Shown piece by piece: positions 1 through 13,200 of a stretch of 64,000 nucleotides of DNA. Both the position numbers and the translations under genes were made by a program. The first letter of the stretch is position 1. Every line of letters starts with the position of its first letter. The stretch spans positions 8,615 to 72,614 of the forward strand of contig KN894319.1 of NCBI GenBank assembly GCA_000934455.1, in the 5' to 3' direction. A model generated the notes under the pieces. The model ran no database searches. It worked only from the letters and a program-made list of their open reading frames with translations, and was not told where the DNA came from. The DNA comes from Apostichopus parvimensis (Eukaryota > Echinodermata > Holothuroidea > Aspidochirotida > Stichopodidae).

Positions 1-435
1 GGCGCCACGAATCTTCTAGGTCTGTGTTCTTAGCGATCTAAGGAAAGAGAAGGCCCCAATCAAATGTAGTGTAAATGTGTCAATTATACAGCAAAACGAT
101 TAGAGGAAAAGATAAAATAACATCTGGCACACCATTGTACAAACTGTTTTTAAAAAAACAGTATCCTGAAGGTAAAATCATTGATCACTTTAATTATTTA
201 TAAGTAGAATGTGTATCTTTATGGTGTGACTTCCTAACACAGACTCTTTGCATGTCTTAATGCGAGTCAACAAGAGTTTATGATTCTAGGCAGCGATAAG
301 CAAACAGCAAACAAACAGTATGCATAATCCAGTGATTGATTTGCAATCATCAGAGGCAGTGAAGGGATGGGTGGATATGGGCGAGAGGTTCTTCACAAGT
401 TTCATTTTGGCTTTAAAACATTTATGTGGACTTAC

Positions 436-3400
436 CTCCAGGGCGAGACTCAAGACATCTTCGAGACGAGGTCTGAGCATCTTTGGACAATTTTCCTCGA
501 GTTCAATGAAAGACTTGAGCAGACTGTCGTCGTCCTGTAACTTAGCACATTCCACTATAGCCTAAGAGGCAATTAAAAATATAATAATAATAATATTTGC
601 TTTATATATAGCCCTTTATACCAGCGATATGTCTCAAAGCGCTTTACAGAAGTTATATTACCCCTGGTCAATGATAACCTGTCCCAGAGACAATCCCTCC
701 AGTCAGCAGCAGTTATATACTGCGCCCAATGACAAGTTACCTCACAGGTACCCATTTAACCCCTGGGTGGAGAGAGGCAAGTGAGATAAAGCATCTTGCC
801 CAAGGACACAACGTAACAAAGTAGGCAGGAATCGAACCAGCAATCCTTGGATTACGAGTCTGGCGCCTTAGCCAATTGGCCACGCTCTCATATATGTGAG
901 GCATCAGCATGTGCGTTTTGAAATAACTACTTGTTACAATATCAATATATTTTTTAATAGTTAGAATGTTATACAATGTACAATAGCTTGTAAGTTTGCT
1001 TCCTATGAAATACTGAAGAAACATGTCCTTCTCCACTTGAAATTAAAAGAGGACATTTAATGCATGCTGCCATGAAAAGTTGGGTTTTCAGATTTTCAAA
1101 TCTGCACTGCACATTACAGAACTGTGCTTTGTAATAAGTTCGTCTATCATTAAAAGCCAACCCATTGACATATTAGATCAACACTATCTTTAGCATCATG
1201 ATATGGAAAATTTCAGTTGACATCATTACTCAATTGTTGCTAAGTGTACCTGCAAGATTCCTGGAAGAAAGTCCCCACCCATCCTCTGAGTAACTGTTGC
1301 ATCTTCCTGAGATATTAGAAAAGAAACTGCGGCTCTCGCGGCCATCATTCGGATCTGACGAGAGAAATCACAGAAAACACGCTGATTATCACTTATCACT
1401 ATTTAATAAAATCGAGTGTGAGCCTTGACAACCCACCGTTGAAGTTTGCTTACCCCCTATGAAGGCTAAACAGCAGCAGAGTACAAGATACAGCTTAGGC
1501 TCCTATGTCTCACATGGTTTATGTATTAGGCTACCCACATTGGTTTGTACCTCATTTCCATGTTACTTCCTGCATAGTAACCAAGTGACACTGGAATGTA
1601 ACCCCTGGTTAAGGGTTATGGGAGGTACTGTGACCACCGAATGGCAAACTATTGCCTACAACTATTGTCTTACAATATGCCTTTCATTAATCAGTCATGA
1701 CTTAATGTTTGTGTCACATATATGATGATCATGGAAGTTAGAACACCACTGCATCACATTGTGGTAGTTCCTTGACAACTACTAAACAGGTTTTTATGTT
1801 GCATTGACCAGTCAATTATCACCAATAAGTAACAGTGCTAGGACAAGACATCAGAGAGATCCATCATTTTCTTTTGTTCTGATATGCTAAAGCTATAGCT
1901 ATTATAGGCCTGGTGGTAAGAAAATCAATCTCTACTATCTCTGACCACCCCCTTCCCCTTCCCCTTCCCATCAAAATTTATTCCATAGACTGGTTGTCAT
2001 GACGATGTGACTAAAAAAGGTCACATACAAAGCCACATCAAATACCGAATGAATGGAATTCACTTCCATGCAAGTTTTTGGAGTAACACCTTTGTAGTAA
2101 ATGAATTTTGTTCATTCAAGAGTTGAACACCAATGTACCTTGACAACCAAAAAATGTTTTCTTGTAACATTTGGTATAGCATGTTGGTCACTTTTGCAAT
2201 GGGTAACCAAGTGTACTGTCTTATTTATGTGGGGGGTAGGTCTACAGCTCGCTGCCACGGTGACTATGTTCTCTATTGTTACTTGTTTCCTAACACTAAT
2301 TTTATTTACTATTAATGTCCGAAGACTTCGAACTCGACCTTCATAAGTGATTAGCCCAGTAAAAGGTACACACCAGCTTCATCTGAAGATTTCAGCAAAA
2401 CTTTCGAGAAATACTTCAGGAACATCTATGAGATGTAGTCTTTGGATATTGTCAAACTTTGCGAGATATTCTTCCAATATGATATCTGACAGGTCTTTGC
2501 TTCTTTTACAAAGTTTATTGGTAACGACGGTTTTGCTTCATGTGATCAGAAATAAATACCTTTCCGCATTTTCAATAACATTCTCTTTTCTCAATCAAAA
2601 TAGAAACTTGTCTCCAGAGTAAACAATTCATAATTCTTTCCCATCTATTGCTTTAAAGTTCTTTCAGTGATCAGCAGCACAGCTGATCGAATTTCCTTCG
2701 GGACAAATTCATTAACCAATAGAGTCTCTCGCACAAAGCTATCTCAGACAAACATACAGTGTAAGTGATTGATAGGGCAGGAAATAGTTCAATTAAGGGA
2801 AAAGGTTCTCATGAAGAACGGTGGAACTGTGGCAAAGATGTCTGCAGTTTGTGAACCTTAATAGCTGCTGGTTGCATGTCATTACGACAGATTATCAAGC
2901 TGAATATGGTTCTTCCTGCCTTCCTCTATCTTTCCTGCCCCCCTGCCCTCCCCACCCCACATCTTCTAACAATTAGTGCACTGCTCTGTCTGAAGGAGAC
3001 TAAAATGGGACATTGCTTCAGATTTAAAATGATGTCATCCGCTGGCAGAAACTACCTCTATCAGTGAGAATAACAATTTTGTAACTGCAATTTTCAGAAA
3101 TTAAGCTCAAGCTAAGGAAAAGATGTCACAAAAATTGATGGATGCCTCGAGTCAAATGTTAGCGATTAATTTGAACATTGAAGGTTATCGATATCGGCCT
3201 CAAATTTAAGCTAAACACTGCTAGTATTTTACAAAAGTATTTTCCTTGAGGCTTCAATCCTACAAATTATTCACAGCCATTGTGGATAATCTACAATTTA
3301 AAAAATTGGCTCAGTGTAGGTTAATACTTTTAGAGTGGGAATGACATGTTTACTAAAACTTTAGCATTTTTGACCATTTATTTGACTTTCTAGCATATAT

Positions 3401-6400
3401 ACTGATGAACTTAAAAAAACACTTTCTCTCTAGGTAATATACATATGTGATGTTGCTAGGCAACATACTAATAATACAGCTTGTGTGAAATAACTTTACA
3501 TGCGCTATAAGTTTGAAAAGCACGTCCATCTAATTTAATTACTATTTTTCATCAAAGAAAAGAAGAAAGAAACATACAGATTATGTTCAGCATTTCATAA
3601 AATAATAGCTTCCAGTGATGACCCAATTAAAAGATGCATATCAGAATTTTTGGACACAATTCAACTGAGTTTTGTACGAAAGATATAGATACCACATAAC
3701 AAGTGTCGTGCATTGTAGTTTCGGTTACTCTACAACAAATAACTGCTGATGATCTGAAACCCTTTCAGATTAACTTTTGCTAATAACTTGAAACTAAACC
3801 CCCCGTTTCAGTTCCCCAACAGCCCTGTATCTCCTATCCTTCCAAGAAAACCTAATTCTCTGTTCCAGATCTCATTATTGATATGACAATTAAAGGAACA
3901 GATTCAAACAGAAGACCTCTGTAATTAATTGCACTCACCGGGACAGTGTTAGCGGCTGCTAGAGACTGCATAAGCATCTGCCTTATTACCTCCAGATAAT
4001 GGCTCTGTCTGTTACCAAAGATGCCTGGAAAATAGCTGCAAAGAGCAAAATATGGATTTATTAATATTTACCCACAGTACAGGCACCAGGCTCCATTTTA
4101 ATGATCCATCCAGGTTATCCTTTCGTGTTCGTGCAAATGATTTTTTTTTAGAAAAATCACGGTAAATAATGATAAATCCAAAGATTGACAATGGAAAGTG
4201 AAAGGTCCAGCGGCACTAAAAATACAGGGAAAAAAAGAGTGAGGGGTGGGATGGGGGAGGGGTGAAGATTATCCACAGTGGTTAATATGTGCCACTGCAG
4301 GAAAATTAAAGTTGGCATTCACATAGCCAGTTTCCAAAGGTAATTTTGTTAACCAGAAAAAGCCAACATGCTTAGGGCTACCCTTTGCTACATTTCAGTT
4401 ATAACAGCAGTTAATATGACATTCATCTAAACTTGCGGTTTGGAGTCAACATGTTTATAAGCTTACCTTTACTTGTAATGGCAGGAAATGACCTTTTCAC
4501 TGACAGAAATAACAACAGGGTTCTTGAACTTGGTAAGGTGTATCCATATATATACCAAAATATGCAGTTCAAATACAATGGACTTCCTGTGGCATCATGT
4601 TTACAACCTTGCAACACACACACACCTATACACACATGCCAAATAACTAAACAGTATGCAATGAGGAATGAAAAAAAAATACCCCCAATTGCGATAGCGA
4701 ACAAGATAAAGTGAGTGACACTTCCAGGGATACGCTCAGGAATATATGAGTGCCAGGTGGATTTGTGCGGTGGTGTGATCCACGTCCTGGGGGAGGGGTC
4801 AAAGGAATGAGGTGGCAATTTGTTCCAAATGAAGTATGCTTAGATGGCAAATGGGGCTATCTTTGTCCTATTCTGGAGCAAACTTCTGTACCAAGTATTC
4901 TCCCATAATTTGGTAATTGTAAAAAATTTGTTAAATTAATCATCAAAAATAGTGTCGGGCAGGAATGTTTAAAACACTGTTTGTGCTGGGCGGCATTCAG
5001 AACTGCAGGGAGCGGTTGCCCGTCTGCAACCGGCACGAGCACATCCCTGCACTTCACAAAACCTTGAAGAAAACAGAATGATTAAAAAAATTAGAAACTA
5101 ACTTTATTAGGTAGAGTGCACTCTCTTTGTGGGCTATTTCGTTGGATGATCCACATGTGAAGAGAAATTGTAACACCTCAGGCCATCCCTGGGTACCGTA
5201 GTCATCTGGAAAATGAAAGACACAAATTTAGTTCAGCAAAGCACTTCACATTTACAGGACAAAAACAAATTTAAGCTTGGAATGGACAAAAATTATTCTT
5301 ACTCTACTGAATTGGACAAAGACTGGCATGCATGTACTAACAGTACATATATCTGTACATAACATATATTAAGGGTTGAAATTTTTAAAAAAAAGGTACA
5401 GTTTACAAGTCTTCTTTGAAACACAATTCCTCTGTGTCCACAATGGGTGTGCAGGCATCTTAAAACTTGAAGCTTTGCAAGACCAGATACACAATGCCCT
5501 GAAGTCAATATAGCATCTATTGCTCTACCCCTCATCCCACGCCCACCTTCCTCCACCACACAGATTACCACTAGCATCCCACCTTTTAACTCATCCACAT
5601 CCCAAAATATCATAATAATTCACATTAAGCTCAGCTTTCTCATCAAATATGCTAGGAAGGCTACGAGTGGTCACCAATGGCAATAACAAACTTTGAATAT
5701 TTGCTTCCTGGAGAACGAACCACAGGCAAATTTGCTTCACTGCAATGTCTATGTATGTCTAGTTTTGATGGGTCACCAACTTTCGCAAATATGAAAAGCA
5801 ATTTCAACAAAGCTGTAATTAAGTTCCAAAATATTTTAAAGACTGACCTATGAGATTCCTGGCAAGTTCGGCTACAACGTCACACATCCTTCTTCGCACC
5901 AGAGCAATCTGTTCTTTCTGCACAGCACTCAGCAGCTCTCCTTTCCATCTCTCCTGTACATTGTTCGGGAGCTCGGGCCAAAATTTCTCAAAGGATGAGA
6001 AGATCTGTCGCCTAAACAAGACAGCTCCCATTTGCCGACACTAATCAGAGAAGGAGACAGAAATGTTGCCAGACACGTAAATTAGAATGAATCAAAGGAA
6101 AGACACCATAGCATATATAGGCCCTGCCCCCCTCCCTTTCAAACTTGACACTAACTTGTGGTACTAAAATATGAGCCACTCCTCAAAATTGAGCTTCCTG
6201 TAATTGGAACAAAATGTTCTTAGATTAGCAGTCATTTTCCCCCAAACTATGAGACTGCAATTTCCAGCTAGTGCTACAACCATTGTGACCTTCCACTACA
6301 AGATCAATCCTACGTACTTTCCATTTCAAATATCACCACCACCTTCACATGTTGTGTTGTAACATAAAATTTACAACTTCAGACTACGGAAGGCACAACA

Positions 6401-8196
6401 ACTTGCTAAGCTGGCAATGTAGTTGGAAGTTGATTTGCAAATAATTTGTCACTGATCTAGTATGGTCTTATTGTGGCCATTTTATATCTTATAAACATTT
6501 TGCACTGTTTGTTAATACGCTTGCATAATTGCATTGCTCCCAAATTTAGCTCGCATTTAGCTTTACAACTGTAAAAGACTAGAACCATGTTTGATCAAAC
6601 TATTTTTCATTAATTAAAATTTCACTTTCACTAATTCTGCACTATGTCATTATAAGCTATCACAAGTGTGACACCCTGGCAATATTTCTGCAGCCAATGA
6701 AGTTTCAAAATATGAGATATTTCAGCAATAATTTCTCATCTGTCTATCAAATCCCAATAATGTTCCTATGTTTGCATGTTTCATAAAACCAAACAACAGT
6801 TATTTTGACCGTACCTCTGTTGGCAGATTGACATTTGTGAATGCCGACACCAGAAAGGTAGCCTTGTTGAGGGGTTGGATGTTTTCCAACGTTGCCTGTG
6901 GGAAAGGAATGGATGGAAATATGAGAACACAGAAACATCAATTTCAAACTTTTGAAACAGTAAAGATGTGTTACCTTCGAACCTGATGTCAAATTGTGTA
7001 TTACTATCATGCTCAGATGCTCAAATGTCGAGGAGGGAGGATTTCTCCAAAACTAAGGTCAAGAACGCTTCACTTTGGGTTTCAATTGTCTGATATATTT
7101 AAGGCAAAATCAAGAATAATTTTTTGGCACATGAAGTGACATTTTGTTTCTATGGAGTCTAGGCCTAAAGGATTTTCAGGATGTGTATACGAAATTAGGC
7201 TATTGCTTTCAAATAGTAATGGTACTGCCATATTTCTGTCTGCACAATTTTGGTGATTCAAATCAAGTTTGCACACAATTTTCATGTTGGTAACTTACGA
7301 GGCATTGCCAGCATAAAAGTTATTGGTGACGGTTACAGCTGTTTTCAGTGGCTGCCATATATCAAGTTCACCAACATTCTAAGTACCTTAGTGAGCAAAT
7401 GTATACAATATCTACAAAAGACTAATTTCTTATGTGATACATATTATGACATGTTTGAAACACTGCAAACCATACTTCAAAAGTTCAAAGTGCAAAAATT
7501 TGCATTTGTGCAATATCCAAGCATATAGCTCGGCTATGCAGTTTGAACTTTTAGGGGAAAACATTTCACATTAAATTAGACAAATAACGTTATTAACTAT
7601 CATTAGTATAACATTTTTGTGCATATCCGTGTCATGTGCAAAGCAAATTCCTGTCGGGCGATTTTCCACTCTTGACATTACTATTGTGCAATGTTCTCTT
7701 TGGACATGAAAAAGGGTAATCAGTTGGAAAATGGGCATGTAATTACTAACAGTGAAAATTGAGGCACTCTAGTTTACATATTTGATGTTACCTTCATTAA
7801 ATAATACAGGCCAAAGCATTACAGTACTAGTCTGGACTAGAACTACTATTTGTAACGTTCTGAAGTACGTTGACGATACTGCCAACAGCAACATCACAAC
7901 TAGTACTTCTTCTACTAGAACCGTGCATGTATAATACTAACGGCTATGTAAAACTGTGTTATGGTCGAAACCCATGTGAAGTAGAAATACAGATGGCGCG
8001 AAACTTTTGGAGTTGATGTTGCGACACAGCAAACTTCCAATAAACAAAAAGAGTGAGTATAATAGAACATCATACCTACCGAAATTGTCCTTAAAAATTT
8101 AAATAATACATCACCTACCTCGGCCTTCTTTCTAATGTCTCCATTCTCGGAAAGAAGTTCACTAAGTAGTCTGTCGAATTGCTCCTGCTCCGCCAT
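436..8196 (-). CDS. IPO5: Importin-5 (importin beta-3/RanBP5-like), first seven coding exons, partial
   Basis: Karyopherin-beta nuclear import receptor; the family is built of HEAT repeats, binds RanGTP at the N-terminus and carries cargo such as ribosomal proteins through nuclear pores. Coding exons in transcript order: 8119-8196, 6815-6895, 5848-6040, 5103-5205, 3939-4035, 1250-1354, 436-561 (783 bases, 261 residues). All introns are GT-AG and phases fit. The start codon at 8194-8196 opens with MAEQEQFDRLLSELL, close to the vertebrate IPO5 N-terminus. Other family landmarks: ENIQPLNKATFLVSAF in exon 2, RRRMCDVVAELARNLI in exon 3, FPGIFGN across exons 4-5, RAAVSFLI in exon 6 and PKMLRPRLEDVLSLALE in exon 7, in the same order as human IPO5. 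The rest (about 1,100 residues in relatives is usual for the whole protein) lies left of the window. RanBP6 and IPO4 are alternatives; IPO4 fits clearly less well. Confidence 0.87.
579..889 (-). repeat. tRNA-derived SINE, near full length, in IPO5 intron 6
   Basis: Read on the minus strand the element begins with a tRNA-like head (GAGCGTGGCCAATTGG, then an A box running into GGCGCCAGACTCGTAATCC) and an intact B-box-like GGTTCGATTCC. A body follows containing GGGATTGTCTCTGGGAC and GCGCTTTGAGAC, then an (ATT)n-type tail near 579-600. A head-truncated copy of the same family lies at 61086-61290 on the plus strand. RNA polymerase III promoter boxes, body and simple tail are the standard parts of a tRNA SINE. 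Confidence 0.82.
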
Positions 8197-10251
8197 GCCG
8201 GTGTGCTACTGTGAATAATATTTTGCAATGTTGCCGAGTGCAATCTTAACTTCCTGTCTTCAATTTTGTGTAAGGTAAAGTTAATGCTAGCCACAGTAAT
8301 ATCGAATATAAAGAAATATATAACTGTCATATTAGTACTGGAAAATACTTTCTTTCACAGTCTCGTATTCTATATAAAGTTTTTATATTGTAATTTCGAC
8401 TAATTAGACATGATATATCTTGTTCACATTGTCTTTAAACTACCATTATGGTATTACACACATGCTATATGAAACTGTGACAGTGAACTTTAGAAAATTA
8501 TTTGTGGCGCTGTTTAAAATAACATGGCGGAAAACACAGTTGAAAGGTGAACTCCGACCCTTATGCACGATCCGAATGTAAGTAAAATCTCAGCAACACT
8601 GGCGCTTACGGAGTTCATATTTTATTAATCAAGTGTTTCGTAAAACAATTTCTCTCTATTCTCGGTGGCTGCGAACAGTTCTCTTTGTTTGATATCCGCC
8701 CACGTGATGTACTGTAATAGTTGTATTTGTTTCCCCGTTAGGATATAACTTAGGTCTGAATGTTAATACTATAGTATAGGCCTAGTCTGAAGTCTGAGTC
8801 AGTACTACTAGGCCTACTACTATTAGTATTACTGTATTAGTATTACTAATTAGTAGTAGTAGTATACTGCACCTTGTACTAGTACTACTTGGCATAGGCC
8901 TAAGTTATTTAGTACTTAGCCTATACATATTAAGTGAGACCTATGTTACTTCTCACACTTCACAGTACGATGCCCAGACACAATCTAAATTTCTGACATA
9001 TTCAAACTTCCTACTCCTAGTGTGAACTGTACTACTCTAGGCCACACTCCACAGTAGTACTAGTAACTATGAGTATGATGCCAATGCTTGTACTAGTATG
9101 AGTACTTGGCCTACCATACCACTTTTTTCTTTACTTAGGCCTAGGCTAGGCATTCTACTAAAATACTAGGATTTCCTAAGTAAGGCTTAACTGTTAGTTA
9201 GACACTAACTGAATCCTTGGGTTGGTTCCTCTTTCCTACTACTACCACTAGTGAGAACTTGAGAAGCAAAACCTCTCTACCTATCATCACTGCATTATAA
9301 GATGGTCCCCTAAATGGAGGTGTAGTTAATTGCAATAGGCCAACACACATATATATAACTTTCACAACAAACTAACAAAGGCCTTCTCATAACAAGTCAA
9401 GAGATTTCAAACTCAAAAGCAAAAAAATCGATCAAACATTGATCAACACATAGATCAAAACATTCAAGGTCCTTTCCCTGAATCTTCTGTCATTCATTCT
9501 TACATGCATGGTTTCTTTTTTCGATATTAAATTTACTGGGTTTGTTTTACGTTCAGAAAAACAACTTGTCTCTCAAAGTCTAGTCAGTGTTATTGATTGT
9601 ACAAGCCATGCCTGAGTAAACTGTAGGCACTGCTAACAAACATCAGTATAGTGTCTGCAATAATCTTGGCAAGAATCCAAGAACATTACACATACTTCAT
9701 GTATGTAGTAGACTGTCTTACATATTCCAGTAATAAATTAGTAAACAGCATATACTCACTTGTGCAAAAATTTGAACAAAATATGTATATGTTATTGGCA
9801 TGGCTGATATACAATTTAAGACATTTTGTGAATGATAAGTTACGAAAACCGTTATTGGCTATTCATGAGAATATTGTATCAGGTTTAATTTGGTCAATAA
9901 TGAACATTCCTATCTTAATATTGAATAATATTACAACAATTCTAACAATTCAAAAACTCATGAAAGAAAGAAGGCTTGATATAAGCTGGTGTTCATCCAA
10001 AATCATCACTTCAAATATCTCATCCCACCTCCAACCCTGCTACCCCCTGCCATGCATCCCCCCCCCCAACCGAATTATCCAGAGTATTTTCAAAGGATAT
10101 CATAGATGAGTTAGTGTAGTCCACATTTAAGAAATGTTCTATTATTTTTTCTTTTCAGATTTCTTTGAATTTTGATTGTGGTATTGCTTTGTTAGAGAAC
10201 AGTGCCGTACGTTAAATCCCATAGATGTGATTTGTGTATGTCCTTGAGGTC
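8197..10251. promoter_or_regulatory. Divergent intergenic region between IPO5 and the USP gene; likely bidirectional promoter plus USP 5' UTR
   Basis: The two genes start head to head about 2 kb apart. At 8521-8533 there is AACATGGCGGAAA, resembling the YY1-type ATGGCGG element found near many TSSs, and at 8701-8706 an E-box CACGTG. A strong acceptor (pyrimidine tract then CAG at 10156-10158) suggests that the USP start codon sits in an exon beginning at 10159, with at least one upstream untranslated exon. An in-frame TGA at 10228 precedes the ATG. The stretch 8755-9150 is unusually rich in AGT/ACT triplets and TAGGCCTA palindromes. No convincing coding exon was seen here. Confidence 0.5.
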
Positions 10252-13200
10252 ATGGAAGAAGATAATGAAGCCCTGGTAAGCTTGTTGCAGTCGGCTAGCA
10301 CCAGCAGTCACAATATGGATACAGAAGTCATGGATTTCATGCCAACAGAAAGTGAGCACGGCCACGTGGGCCCCATTTATGGGCCTCATCTTCCGGGCTT
10401 AGAGGCTGGTAATAGTGTTGACAATGGTGAGAGAATGACAAGTTAAATCTATTGTTAATATTGAAAACTAAATAACAATAACAAGCCTTTTTTTATATAA
10501 AACCTTGGCAAAATATGTCAAAGGTGAAACTTATTTTAGATTTTGGATGATAACATGGCCTTCATTATTTATTATTTGTTTCATCACATAGTATAACAAG
10601 GGGAACAAGACAATATAACTGCTAATAAGTAAAAAATGTGAAAGGAAGTAAACTAAGAAACCCTTTTGGGCTTAATCCAATAGAGTACTCCCATCAAAGA
10701 AAATAGATAACCTTAACACCTATAAAGGAATACTTGATATAATTTCCATTTTTCACTGTATCATAAATTTTGAGAGCTTTAGTCTCAAGACACTGAACGT
10801 TTTCAAATGTTTGTCACTGTGCTTCAAGGAATGTTTGTGACTTTTGTGTTATAATCATTTGTTTGTGTTTTATATCTTCTCTCTATATGATTTTTTGTTA
10901 TCTCTCTGACATCTAGCTCCGGCTAATAGCCCAGTACCGCACTCCTTCATGGGCTATGATGAATCGACCCCTGGAATTGCCACCGATATCAAAGGTAAAT
11001 TTCATCATTTTGAGATCTTTCACTTCATTTTACAAACAATCTACCACCACAGAAACCAGGTAAAATTTCCCTCAGAAGGTTTGTCTAGCCGGTGTACAAA
11101 AACTAATAAATTGAAAAGTAATGTCACCATTTTATTGATTGTTTATTTTACAAGGAACGACATGTCCTATTCCAACTCTCTCCAAACACACAAACAAGGT
11201 TTGCTTCGCATCTCCTATTGGTCAGATCCTACTCTCTCAGCCTTAAACTAAGAAAAATTTAAATATATAAGGGGAGAGATTGCAAAGGTTTCCTGAGTGT
11301 TTCAAACTGATATACATTAAATATTTACACTTCTGTCCACAGACCCATCCGTGCAACCTGGACAGAGTGGACTTCAGAACATGGGAAACACTTGCTTTAT
11401 GAACTCAGGGCTACAGTGCCTCATGCATAATTCATATCTATGTCATAGTCTCCTAGGAAACTGCAGTTTTCCTACAGAAACACTCACAGGACGGTTTGTC
11501 GAACTGCTGACCAAAGTTTGGGAAGGCCAATATGCTGTCCTACATCCATCAGAATTCAAAGAAAAATTAGGCGTAGTGCACGGGCAATTTAAAGACTTTC
11601 GCCAGGTTAGTAACATTCTTACAATTTGACTCCGTCCAATTTAAGGCGAAACTTCCCCCACCCCCCCACCCCCCAATGATCAAAGAGGAAGTATAGAGCA
11701 ACAATGGAACAGTTGAATGGTAAGACGATGCCTAAAATTATACAATTGGACCACAAATTACATGGACACACCATGGCAGAGTATTAACAGCTCTCCAATA
11801 GTCTGAGAACATATATACCAGTTGGTATAGCCATACAGATACTGAAATATTTCCAATCTGTCTTGCAATAAGGCATGCCTATATGTGGTTGAGACCTTGC
11901 CACATGCTTGTAGAGTTTCATTTAAACTGGAAATACTTTCAGGTATCTGGACATAAGTGTGGTTTAAATATACAGTGACCAGTTTTGACCAGTGACCAGT
12001 AACTATTTTCCCTCCTTTGTTTCAAACTGGCAATAAAATTTTGTCATGTTTCCATATATAGTATCACATCTATACCATCTCGAGGGCGTCGACAGGGTAT
12101 AATTAAGTGTTCAAATTCTGCGTAGCAGTCTTGACTTGTACATGTTAGCAATGTGGCCATTCTGCATAGCATATTGCGCTACGATAAATTCATCCTCGAA
12201 GGAGGTAACAAAACATGAGGTAAACGTAATATCTGTTTCTCATTGCAGCACGATGGCCAAGAGTTTCTAGCTCTTCTTCTGGACTCGCTCCACCAGGAGT
12301 TAAATTGGAACGCAAGACAAGGGAAGGTTGCTTCCCCCGCCACAGACGTATCCGAAGAATCCGATGATTCCCACTATGCTTCGGAGGCGTCCTCCTCTAA
12401 ACTGAGCGAGCTAGAAGGTCTGGAATTGGATTCGGTGAAGGAGGAACCCATAAACAATCGTACCTCTGCTGCACCGTCCAGCGATAACGAGGCCTCTGGG
12501 TCTGGTGTAGATAACGAGCAGGCCAATGCGACCGATAAATCCAAGGACTCCATCCGTCTGCCAAGTATAGAAGAATTCTACATGAAAGATGTGAAAACTT
12601 TGAACACGAACATGCTGCAGGAAAATGAGGTCACTTTACCGTTAGCCACCGGTAGTGACAAATTCCCCAAGAAGAAATCCTCCAAAGCAGAGAGGCTCTC
12701 TCTCAAAGGGAGAACTGAAAACAGTTTCCAGAAGTCTCCGGTGAAGAACAAAAAGACGAACGTGATAGCCGCCAGGAAGTCGAGGTCCCACGGTTGTCTG
12801 AACAGCAAGTCGAGAGACACCGCGCTGAACACTCTGGAGTGCTCCTCGAGCACCGACGAGAAGGAGAGCATCAAGAGGATGAAGATGGACTCCGTGGACG
12901 GGGACGCAATATCACTCGACAAACCGTCCAACCTAGTCTCGGCGAACTTTCACGACTACGTGGTCAGGGGCTCGGGGGACGACTCTGCAGGGTACGACAG
13001 GGAGGTGGATCAACTAGGGCTGGAGACGCTGAGCCGGAGGTTGAAACACGAGCTGGACAGCAATTCTCAGGGGTGCGACTCGTCCGCTACAAATCTTTCA
13101 AAACCATTCCCAATCAAAAACGAAGAGCTAATCGCCAAGCTGGAAGACCTACCCTCCAGCACCACTAGTGCCAAGATCATAAAACGGGTCAAGGAGGAGG

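Noticed and set aside
820-889. A tRNA gene on the minus strand
   Set aside because: The tRNA-like part runs straight into a SINE body and an ATT tail that recur at 61086-61290.
9651-10109. Open frame of 152 codons upstream of the USP start
   Set aside because: It opens with GTG rather than ATG, is A+T-driven, shows no recognisable domain and lies in probable 5' intron sequence.
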